From UBA11524 sp034104265 (GTDB lineage Bacteria; Bacillota; Clostridia; Christensenellales; Aristaeellaceae): 18,470 nt of DNA. The first letter of the stretch is position 1, and each line of letters opens with the position of its first letter. The stretch is taken from assembly GCA_034104265.1 (NCBI GenBank), contig JAXEEE010000073.1, positions 1 through 18,470 of the forward strand. Reading direction: 5' to 3'. The notes beneath the pieces are model-generated. The model had not been told where the DNA came from. It saw nothing but the letters and a program-made list of their open reading frames with translations, and ran no database searches. Shown in pieces: positions 13,145 to 18,470 of the stretch. Position numbers and translations under genes: made by a program.

Positions 13145-13170
13145 TGTAACACAGCGCAGCCATACGCGAC
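13145..13170 (+). promoter_or_regulatory. Possible ECF-type autoregulated promoter
   Basis: TGTAAC (13145-13150), a 16-bp spacer and CGAC (13167-13170) resemble the TGAAAC-N16-CGTC layout recognised by many ECF sigma factors. The gene that follows encodes such a factor. The match is imperfect and short, so chance is possible. Confidence 0.35.
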
Positions 13171-13215
13171 TAACGGATGCAAAGGCCAATGCAAACGCTG
13201 AAGGGAGGTTCGTCC

Positions 13216-13704
13216 GTGAACGATTTTGAGCAGGCCTGCCAGGAGGAGTACCAGACGGTGCGCCGGTTCCTCCTGCGCCTGACCGGGGACGAAGCCCTCA
13301 GCGAGGAGCTGACCCAGGAAACCTTCTACCAGGCCATGAAGGGCTGGAAAACCTTCCGCGGGCAGTGCGCCGTATCCACCTGGCTGTGCGGCATCGCCAA
13401 AAAGCAGTTCTTCACCTGGTGCCGCAAGCCCAGGGCCATCCCCATGGAGGACATCGCCGGGGACAGCGCGGATTTCACCGAGGAGCTGCTGGACAGGGAG
13501 CGCCGCCTGCAGGCCCACGCCCTGCTCCACGACCTGCCCGAGCCCTACAAGGAGGTGGTCACCCTGCGCACCTTTGGCGATCTGTCCCATGAGGAGATCG
13601 GTACGCTGTTCGGCAAGACCGCGTCCTGGGCGCGGGTGACCTATTACCGTGGGCGGCAGATGCTCGTCCACATGATGAAGGAGGCCATGCATGATGAAGT
13701 ATAA
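13216..13704 (+). CDS. ECF-type RNA polymerase sigma factor
   Basis: This 162-residue group 4 (extracytoplasmic function) sigma factor has only regions 2 and 4. Region 2 covers about 1-65, with LTQETFYQAMKGWKTFRG and STWLCGIAKKQFFTWCRK for -10 recognition and core binding. A short linker at about 70-95 leads to region 4 (about 100-155), with LPEPYKEVVTLRTFGDLSHE and a helix-turn-helix IGTLFGKTASWARVTYYRGR for the -35. GTG 13216 is chosen because GGGAGG lies 7 bp upstream; a longer reading from 13177 adds residues that contain the ribosome binding site. The next gene overlaps by 14 bp and encodes a zinc-finger anti-sigma factor, so this is a classic envelope-stress pair. Target genes are unknown. 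Confidence 0.92.
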   Translation: MNDFEQACQEEYQTVRRFLLRLTGDEALSEELTQETFYQAMKGWKTFRGQCAVSTWLCGIAKKQFFTWCRKPRAIPMEDIAGDSADFTEELLDRERRLQAHALLHDLPEPYKEVVTLRTFGDLSHEEIGTLFGKTASWARVTYYRGRQMLVHMMKEAMHDEV

Positions 13705-14704
13705 CTGCGATATCGTCCGCGACCTGATGCCCCTGTGTGTGGACGGCACCGCCAGCGAGCCCTCCCGGCAGATGGTGGGCGAGCATGTGCTGGAGTGCCG
13801 GGACTGCATGCAGATGTACCAGGAAATGCGCACGGAGGTACCCAGGGAGCCCCCCGTGGACAGGGACGCCGCGCCCTTCCGCAGCACGGTTAGGCGTCTG
13901 CGCCGCAAGCGGAACAAGCGCCGGACGCTGCTGGTGCTGGCAGGGATCATCCTGGGGCTGGCGCTGGTGCTGGGCGGGCTGTATGTGCTGCACTGTGCGA
14001 CCGGTGTGTACAACCACGTTTCCGACGTGGGCGATTACAGCTTCAGCCTGCAGCGGCTCCCCAACGGACAGATTCGCTGCACCATGACCAACCTCTCCGG
14101 CAGGGCACAGCAACCCTTCTATGCCTATGACGACAATACGCATACCCTGTCCATGTACGCGCTGCACCCGTTCATCGCACCGGCATGGGAGACGAAACAG
14201 ACGGGATCCGTGATCGGCAGCCTGTACTGGGACGAGGAGCATGGCCTGATGTACCGCACCTGGAATGCCTACGGCTATGTGGATTCCCCCGTGCTGGAAG
14301 TCCGTCAGGGTTCCCTGGAGCAGCAGACGCTCGGCCCGGAAATCCTGCTGTACACGCGTGGCCAGGACATTCCCCTGATTGATGACGGGGCGATTCCCAT
14401 CGACAGCTATATCCGGTCTGACGCGGAGAGCGTAAGCCTGCTGCCCTTCATGACCCCCACGCCCACAGCTCTCCCGATGGCCACGGTGCCGCCGACCCTG
14501 GAGCCTGGAAATTCCGCCACCCTGCCGCCTCACACAACCCTCGACCCCGCCGCCCACACGGATCGCACGCAGTCCACCATGATGAACCATACCGGTGATT
14601 TAATGCTGCAGAAAACTCTGCAAACCATCATCACATACCGGGAAGCAACCTCGTCGGACATGGCAGGCAGTACCTCCACACCCCAGCCCACTGCCGCGCC
14701 TTAA
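13691..14704 (+). CDS. Transmembrane anti-sigma factor with zf-HC2 domain
   Basis: This 337-residue protein probably holds the preceding sigma factor inactive at the membrane. Residues 1-45 form the zinc-binding anti-sigma domain, with C6 and HVLECRDC giving H32, C36 and C39. Residues 70-78 are very basic, 79-100 are one membrane helix, and about 105-255 are an extracellular domain with YNHVSDVGDYSFSLQRLPNG near its start; no known fold was recognised there. From about 256 on it is Thr/Pro/Ser-rich (TPTPTALPMATVPPTLEPG and a final TSTPQPTAAP). The start is ATG 13691 or 13694; AAGGAGG (13678-13684) fits either. The overlap with the sigma gene implies translational coupling. Release would be by regulated proteolysis or a conformational signal sensed by the outer domain, which is inference. 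Confidence 0.88.
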   Translation: MMKYNCDIVRDLMPLCVDGTASEPSRQMVGEHVLECRDCMQMYQEMRTEVPREPPVDRDAAPFRSTVRRLRRKRNKRRTLLVLAGIILGLALVLGGLYVLHCATGVYNHVSDVGDYSFSLQRLPNGQIRCTMTNLSGRAQQPFYAYDDNTHTLSMYALHPFIAPAWETKQTGSVIGSLYWDEEHGLMYRTWNAYGYVDSPVLEVRQGSLEQQTLGPEILLYTRGQDIPLIDDGAIPIDSYIRSDAESVSLLPFMTPTPTALPMATVPPTLEPGNSATLPPHTTLDPAAHTDRTQSTMMNHTGDLMLQKTLQTIITYREATSSDMAGSTSTPQPTAAP

Positions 14705-14943
14705 GCCACCGGCGGCACGTCCACCAGAATCACGTCGTCGCCAATCTTGCATATGCTTTCCCAGGGGATCACCACACCGCTGCGCTCCCCCCGCAGAAGG
14801 CTTACCAGGCTGAATTCCCCCGGCACCACCAGCGCTGTCACCCGTCCCTCCACCGCGCAGAACTCCAGGTCTATTACCTTGCCCAGGCACTGGCCGTCCC
14901 GGGTGTTGATCACGTCCTTCTGCCGCAGCTCGCTCAGGCTCAT
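14701..14943 (-). CDS. YlmC/YmxH-family PRC-barrel protein
   Basis: This 80-residue protein matches the small YlmC/YmxH PRC-barrel proteins of sporulating Bacillota. It reads MSLSELRQKDVINTRDGQCL, then LGKVIDLEF, ALVVPGEFS, and VIPWESICKIGDDVILVDV, which is the family ending almost to the residue. PRC-barrels bind RNA or protein partners; in spore formers this family is upregulated during sporulation, but the exact role is unclear. ATG 14943 is preferred; a GTG three codons upstream (14952) is possible but too close to the weak AAAGGCGG. The gene is convergent with the anti-sigma gene, and their stop codons overlap in TTAA (14701-14704). It is divergent from the AI-2E gene. Confidence 0.88.
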   Translation of the reverse strand: MSLSELRQKDVINTRDGQCLGKVIDLEFCAVEGRVTALVVPGEFSLVSLLRGERSGVVIPWESICKIGDDVILVDVPPVA

Positions 14944-15000
14944 GGCCTTCACCCGCCTTTCGGGAAAGGCTATGCGCTTGAGGCTGGGTTGATGTTGGCA

Positions 15001-15009
15001 TGGTAGAAT
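15001..15009 (+). promoter_or_regulatory. Possible extended -10 promoter of the AI-2E gene
   Basis: TGGTAGAAT has an extended -10 form, with TAGAAT at 15004-15009, but no convincing -35 lies 16-18 bp upstream. The leader that follows holds TTCCTG/CAGGAA and GCAGGT/ACCTGC small hairpins (about 15009-15078). Confidence 0.35.
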
Positions 15010-15101
15010 TTCCTGTTGATTTCAGCAGGAAAGGACCCGATCTGTGCGGAATACTTCCGCAGGGCAGGTTTGACCTGCGTGGAGAAAAGGAGGCTGAGGC
15101 C

Positions 15102-16298
15102 ATGCGCCTGGAATGGAAAACCTGCATGCGGGCAGGCGTGACGGTGGTGGTGGTCTACCTGGTGCTGCGCTACTGGGAGATGCTGACCGGCGCGGTGGTC
15201 AGTATGATCGGCGCGGCGGGCCCGCTGCTGCTGGGCTGCGCGGTGGCCTATGTGGTCAATATCCTGATGTGTTTTTATGAGCGGAACATCCTCCCCTACA
15301 GCAAGAAGCCCATCATCGACCAGGTGCGCAGGCCTGCGTGCATGCTCCTGGCCTATGTGACGGTGATGCTGGCGCTGTTCTTCCTGGTGCGGATGATCCT
15401 GCCGGAGCTGATCAACGCGGTGGCCATGATTATCGAGCAGCTGCCCGGCGCATTGTCGAAGGGCTACGCCTGGATCCTGGAGAAGCTGGCGGAGGCCGGC
15501 TATCTGGATGAGCTTCAGGCTTACCTGCCCTCCACCAACATCGACTGGCAGAGCACCGTCACCAAGGCGGTGAACCTGGTCATCAACGGCGTGGGGAGCG
15601 TGCTGGGCGCAACGGTGTCGGTGGTATCCACCACGGTGGGCCAGGTGATCACGCTGTTCCTGGGCCTGGTGTTCTCGGCGTATCTGCTGCTGAGCAAGGA
15701 AAAGCTGAGCAGCCAGTTCCAGCGGCTGATGCGGGGCTACCTGGGCGAAAAGACCTCCCGGAAGATCCTGCACTTCGTCCGCACGCTGGATACGTCCTTC
15801 CACAGCTACATCGTGGGCCAGTGCACCGAGGCGCTGATCCTGGGCTCGCTGTGTATCCTGGGGATGCTGTTGTTCCGCTTCCCCTACGCGGTGATGATCG
15901 GCACCCTGGTGGGCTTCACCGCCCTGATTCCCATTGCCGGCGCGTACATCGGCGCAGTGGTGGGCGCATTCATGATCTTCACCGTATCGCCAGTGAAGGC
16001 GCTGCTGTTCCTGGTGTTCCTGGTGGTGCTCCAGCAGCTGGAGGGCAACCTGATCTTCCCCAGGGTGGTGGGCCAGTCCATCGGTCTGCCGGGCATGTGG
16101 GTGCTGGCGGCGGTGACGGTGGGCGGCGGTGTGGCCGGGATCCCCGGCATGCTCATCGGCGTGCCGATGACGGCCACCCTCTACCGCCTGATCAAGGCCG
16201 ACATCAACAGCCGTACGGACATGCTGCTGCCCCTGCGCTCCATCCCCGCCATGCGGGACGACGATCCGCCCCCTGCGGACACGCCGCCCAAGGCCTGA
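15102..16298 (+). CDS. AI-2E family transporter (permease)
   Basis: This 398-residue polytopic membrane protein is of the AI-2E (autoinducer-2 exporter-like, PF01594) family. Two hydrophobic helices near 12-50 are followed by a third around 77-102. A long amphipathic, largely extramembrane region follows (about 105-165), then a helix around 175-198 (VVSTTVGQVITLFLGLVFSA). After a polar stretch there are closely packed helices from about 240 to 365 with IVGQCTEALILGSLCILGML, ALIPIAGAYIGAVVGAFMIF and PRVVGQSIGLPGMWVLAAV, the best-conserved part of the family. Members have varied roles, including Na+/H+ exchange and polysaccharide-linked export, so autoinducer-2 transport should not be assumed. 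ATG 15102 has AAGGAGG 8 bp upstream; the longer frame from 15000 lacks a signal for starting. It is followed by its own terminator. Confidence 0.92.
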   Translation: MRLEWKTCMRAGVTVVVVYLVLRYWEMLTGAVVSMIGAAGPLLLGCAVAYVVNILMCFYERNILPYSKKPIIDQVRRPACMLLAYVTVMLALFFLVRMILPELINAVAMIIEQLPGALSKGYAWILEKLAEAGYLDELQAYLPSTNIDWQSTVTKAVNLVINGVGSVLGATVSVVSTTVGQVITLFLGLVFSAYLLLSKEKLSSQFQRLMRGYLGEKTSRKILHFVRTLDTSFHSYIVGQCTEALILGSLCILGMLLFRFPYAVMIGTLVGFTALIPIAGAYIGAVVGAFMIFTVSPVKALLFLVFLVVLQQLEGNLIFPRVVGQSIGLPGMWVLAAVTVGGGVAGIPGMLIGVPMTATLYRLIKADINSRTDMLLPLRSIPAMRDDDPPPADTPPKA

Positions 16299-16304
16299 AT
16301 CTCC

Positions 16305-16334
16305 GCCCTGACCGCCCCTGCGGCCAGGGCTTTT
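16305..16334 (+). terminator. Terminator after the AI-2E gene
   Basis: GCCCTG-A-CCGC (16305-16314 region) pairs with GCGG-C-CAGGGC (ending 16330), with one mismatch, followed by TTTT (16331-16334). The next gene's ribosome binding site follows within 10 bp, so some read-through probably feeds it. Confidence 0.75.
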
Positions 16335-16353
16335 GTACGAAAGGAGCATGCCC

Positions 16354-17100
16354 ATGGAGGAGGTTTATGCCGACCTGACGGCCCTGGGCGATTATCTCGC
16401 CCGGGCGCAGGAGCAGCGTCTGACCCGCGTGGCCTTCCGGCTGGAGGCAGATTTGTCCCTGCCGCAAATGCACCGGGCGCTGGACATGCTCCTGCCCATG
16501 GTGCAGCGGCACACCCGCTGCATCCGCCGGGACAGGCAGGGATATGCCGTCACGGCCACGCTGGGCTACCGGACGGGGGTGCGGCTGGCGGATGCCTGGC
16601 GCACGGGCGATCTGTCCCATCTGACGGCGGAGGAGCGGCTCACCCTGGCCTGCGGGGAGGGTATCCTCCGGCAGGTACCCCGCGCGCTTCCACCGGAGGA
16701 GTGGCTGCCGCGGCTGACCGGCATCCTGGCCTCCCGGGTGAACTACCGCTGCCCGCTTCCCGGCAGGCCCGGCTACGCCGCTGTGGTGGATGCCGCAGGC
16801 GCGCTTGTACGCGGCCAGGCCAACTGCCAGGGCATCAGCGACGGCATGTACCTGCTGGGCTCCATGGCGGGGCTGGACATGGGGTATCAGGCGGGCTGGA
16901 ACCGGCACGGCCCGCACCTGTGGAATACCGTCCGCCTGGGGGGCGCATGGTTTTTTCTGGACGCAACGGCTGCCCTGCGGGAATCCGGCAGCGCCGCACT
17001 GCTGGATGAACGCGCCAGCCTGGCGAGCGGGCTTCGCTGGGAACGCTGGGCGGAAACCGTTCCCGTCGGCAAAAAAGCAGGCATTTTGGCTTCAGGATGA
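16354..17100 (+). CDS. Transglutaminase-like cysteine-protease fold protein
   Basis: This 248-residue protein carries a transglutaminase-like core in its second half: GQANCQGISDGMYLLGSMAG with C158, HGPHLWNTVRL with H188, and WFFLDAT with D203 form a complete Cys-His-Asp triad in the right order and spacing. Such proteins act as proteases, amidases or cross-linkers. The N-terminal half (1-120) is helical and has no recognised domain. There is no signal peptide or membrane helix, so it should be cytoplasmic, unlike many bacterial members. ATG 16354 is chosen because AAGGAG lies 7 bp upstream; ATG 16348 is too close. It has no obvious promoter and probably depends on read-through past the AI-2E terminator. 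Substrate is unknown. Confidence 0.82.
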   Translation: MEEVYADLTALGDYLARAQEQRLTRVAFRLEADLSLPQMHRALDMLLPMVQRHTRCIRRDRQGYAVTATLGYRTGVRLADAWRTGDLSHLTAEERLTLACGEGILRQVPRALPPEEWLPRLTGILASRVNYRCPLPGRPGYAAVVDAAGALVRGQANCQGISDGMYLLGSMAGLDMGYQAGWNRHGPHLWNTVRLGGAWFFLDATAALRESGSAALLDERASLASGLRWERWAETVPVGKKAGILASG

Positions 17101-17138
17101 AAAAATGCAAAAAGCCCCTACACAAGCACGAGAAAATA

Positions 17139-17147
17139 TGGTATACT
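17139..17147 (+). promoter_or_regulatory. Extended -10 promoter of the NifU-like/GGGtGRT operon
   Basis: TGGTATACT, with TATACT at 17142-17147, is an extended -10. The -35 position (TACACA at 17119-17124) matches poorly. The leader is about 50 bases and ends with AGGAGG (17191-17196), 10 bp from the ATG. The sequence TATACTGAA is shared with the promoter at 4652. Confidence 0.6.
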
Positions 17148-17206
17148 GAATTGGCGTTTGGGATAACCTGTTCAACGACTATCATCAGATAGGAGGAACC
17201 AATTCG

Positions 17207-17908
17207 ATGCAATACACCAAGGAAGTTGAAGAAATGGTCTGCGTCGCCAAGGGCCCCAATCACGGCCCCGCGCCCATCCCCGAGGAGGGCAAGTGGATCC
17301 AGGCCAAGGAGATCAAGGACATCTCCGGTCTGACCCACGGCATTGGCTGGTGCGCGCCCCAGCAGGGCACCTGCAAGCTGACTCTGAATGTGAAGCAGGG
17401 CGTGATCCAGGAGGCGCTGGTGGAGACCATCGGCTGCTCCGGCATGACCCACTCCGCCGCCATGGCCAGCGAGATTCTGCCCGGCAAGACCATCCTGGAG
17501 GCGCTGAACACCGACCTGGTGTGCGACGCCATCAATACCGCCATGCGCGAGCTGTTCCTGCAGATCGTCTATGGCCGCACCCAGTCCGCCTTCTCTGACG
17601 ACGGCCTGCGCATCGGCGCCGGTCTGGAGGACCTGGGCAAGGGTCTGCGCTCCCAGGTGGGCACCATGTACGGCACCCTTTCGAAGGGCACCCGTTACCT
17701 GGAGATGGCCGAGGGCTATGTGCTGAAGATGGCCCTGGACAAGGACAACCAGGTCTGCGGCTACCAGTTCCTGTCCCTGGGCAAGATGATGGACGCCATC
17801 AAGAAGGGCATGAGCCCCAACGAGGCCTACGAGAAGAACATCGGCACCTACGGCCGCTTCAAGGCCGAGGACGGCGCCGTGGCCTGGATCGACCCGCGCA
17901 AGCAGTAA
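17207..17908 (+). CDS. NifU/IscU-like iron-sulfur cluster scaffold protein
   Basis: This 233-residue protein contains an IscU/NifU-N-like domain. GTCKLTLNVKQGVIQEALVE (55-74) and TIGCSGMTHSAAMASEILPG (74-93), followed by KTILEAL, align with the scaffold family, giving C56 and C77 as the first two cluster-binding Cys. The third Cys of classic IscU (in the later HCS-type motif) is not seen; C106 in LVCDAI and C184 are other candidates, and C12 and C49 lie outside the usual pattern. The protein is nearly twice the length of IscU, with an extended C-terminal half (about 120-233) of unknown function. It is 20 bp ahead of a GGGtGRT-family gene, an association I recall as frequent in Clostridia. It is not beside iscS, suf or nif genes here. 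A role in assembling or holding a cluster for the partner protein is inference. Confidence 0.85.
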   Translation: MQYTKEVEEMVCVAKGPNHGPAPIPEEGKWIQAKEIKDISGLTHGIGWCAPQQGTCKLTLNVKQGVIQEALVETIGCSGMTHSAAMASEILPGKTILEALNTDLVCDAINTAMRELFLQIVYGRTQSAFSDDGLRIGAGLEDLGKGLRSQVGTMYGTLSKGTRYLEMAEGYVLKMALDKDNQVCGYQFLSLGKMMDAIKKGMSPNEAYEKNIGTYGRFKAEDGAVAWIDPRKQ

Positions 17909-17928
17909 TTGAAGGAGGTATGTGAACA

Positions 17929-18470
17929 ATGGCTCTGTTTGAGAACTACGAAGGCCGCATGCCTCAGCTGCAGCCCGTTCTGGAAAAGTACGGCTTCGCC
18001 AACTGGGAAGAGCTGAAGGCTTACAACAACAGCAAGGGTGTGGACGCCTACGCCATCGTCGAGGGCATCCAGCCCATCTGCTTCGAGAACGCCAAGTGGG
18101 CCTACGAGTTGGGCGCCGCCATCGCGCTGAAGAAGGGCGTCAAGACCGCCGCCGAGGCCGCCACCTGCATCGGCGAGGGCCTGCAGGCCTTCTGCATCCC
18201 CGGCTCCGTGGCCGACCAGCGCCAGGTGGGCCTGGGCCATGGCAACCTGGGCGCCATGCTGCTGGATGAAAAGACCGAGTGCTTCGCCTTCCTGGCCGGC
18301 CACGAATCCTTCGCCGCCGCCGAGGGCGCCATCGGCATCGCCCGCAACGCCAACAAGGTTCGCAAGAACCCCCTGCGCGTGATCCTGAACGGCCTGGGCA
18401 AGGACGCCGCCATGATCATCAGCCGCATCAACGGCTTCACCTATGTGCAGACCAAGTATGACTATCTGTC
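17929..18470 (+). CDS. GGGtGRT-family protein (3' end outside the window)
   Basis: The reading frame opens at ATG 17929, with GAAGGAGG (17911-17918) upstream, and remains open to the window edge, giving 180 residues. The start MALFENYEGRMPQLQPVLEK and the segments QPICFENAKWAYELGAAIAL, EGLQAFCIPGSVADQR, VGLGHGNLGAMLLDEKTE, FAFLAGHESFAAAEGAIGIA and NPLRVILNGLGKDAAMIISR match the uncharacterised clostridial GGGtGRT protein, which as I recall is about 330 residues. The motif that names the family would lie beyond the edge. It has several Cys and His and no signal peptide or membrane segment. It is co-transcribed with the NifU-like gene and may be the protein that receives an iron-sulfur cluster. 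Its biochemical function is not known. Confidence 0.88.
   Translation, partial: MALFENYEGRMPQLQPVLEKYGFANWEELKAYNNSKGVDAYAIVEGIQPICFENAKWAYELGAAIALKKGVKTAAEAATCIGEGLQAFCIPGSVADQRQVGLGHGNLGAMLLDEKTECFAFLAGHESFAAAEGAIGIARNANKVRKNPLRVILNGLGKDAAMIISRINGFTYVQTKYDYL

Larger units (their letters stand above)
12859..13215. other. Gene-free stretch rich in hairpins
   Basis: These 357 bases between tyrA and the sigma factor hold no supported gene. They hold three stacked hairpins (12899-12969), a run of nine C (12975-12983), a long interrupted hairpin (12994-13029), a terminator-like hairpin (13106-13130) and a possible ECF promoter (13145-13170), each listed separately. Whether the first part is one transcribed structured RNA or a dispersed repeat cannot be settled here. 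Confidence 0.6.

Noticed and set aside
15009..15078. Riboswitch in the AI-2E leader
   Set aside because: Only two short hairpins of about six pairs are present and no known riboswitch core was recognised.
17148..17205. GAATTGG/CCAATTC inverted repeat as an RNA switch over the ribosome binding site
   Set aside because: The left arm lies before or at the predicted transcription start, so it would not be in the mRNA; it could at most be a DNA site.
1..18470. Mobile element or genomic island
   Set aside because: No transposase, integrase, flanking repeats or tRNA target was seen, and base composition is even across the genes.

Overview
The window is about 18.5 kb of GC-rich chromosomal DNA with strong GGAGG-type ribosome binding sites. 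It looks like a GC-rich member of the Clostridia (Bacillota), probably an intestinal one. The lineage call rests on a YlmC/YmxH-family PRC-barrel gene, an NifU-like gene followed by a GGGtGRT-family gene, a YozG-type short Xre regulator, an ECF sigma/anti-sigma pair, and Pro/Thr-rich cell-surface tails. No insertion sequence, prophage, CRISPR array, rRNA or tRNA was seen, so this reads as core chromosome with small operons. Species cannot be named from this evidence.

Layout. 1-66 is the tail of an upstream gene. 154-912 encodes a membrane-anchored coiled-coil protein. 913-1255 is non-coding and holds two facing terminators. The minus strand from 3830 to 1256 is one operon: trmO, an M28 metallopeptidase, and a same-length paralogue that has lost most of the catalytic residues. 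4529-3900 (minus) is a small Xre regulator plus four-helix membrane protein operon. It is divergent from a plus-strand operon (4689-6645) of a DUF2974 lipase-like hydrolase and a glycerophosphodiester phosphodiesterase. The shared control region carries three identical 10-bp repeats spaced exactly 23 bp apart over the minus-strand promoter. 6742-10054 is a strong promoter followed by an SGNH hydrolase and a GH78 alpha-L-rhamnosidase, neither with a signal peptide. 10103-11205 is an E2/CAT-fold acyltransferase homologue with an altered active site, preceded by three phased 11-bp repeats. Then come a GNAT acetyltransferase (11361), a stand-alone prephenate dehydrogenase tyrA (12025), a 357-bp intergenic stretch full of stacked hairpins, and an ECF sigma factor with overlapping anti-sigma factor (13216-14704). 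Next are a convergent ylmC-type gene, an AI-2E family permease (15102), a transglutaminase-like protein (16354), and at the right edge the NifU-like/GGGtGRT pair (17207 to the end, the second gene cut by the window).

Functional themes are lipid or surface hydrolysis under Xre control, rhamnoside breakdown, envelope-stress-type sigma signalling, and an iron-sulfur-scaffold-like two-gene unit of unknown purpose. The best leads are the degenerate M28 twin (four predicted active-site positions changed while length and frame are intact), the NifU-like/GGGtGRT pair, the E2-like protein lacking the catalytic His and Asp, and the two ordered operator-like repeat arrays.
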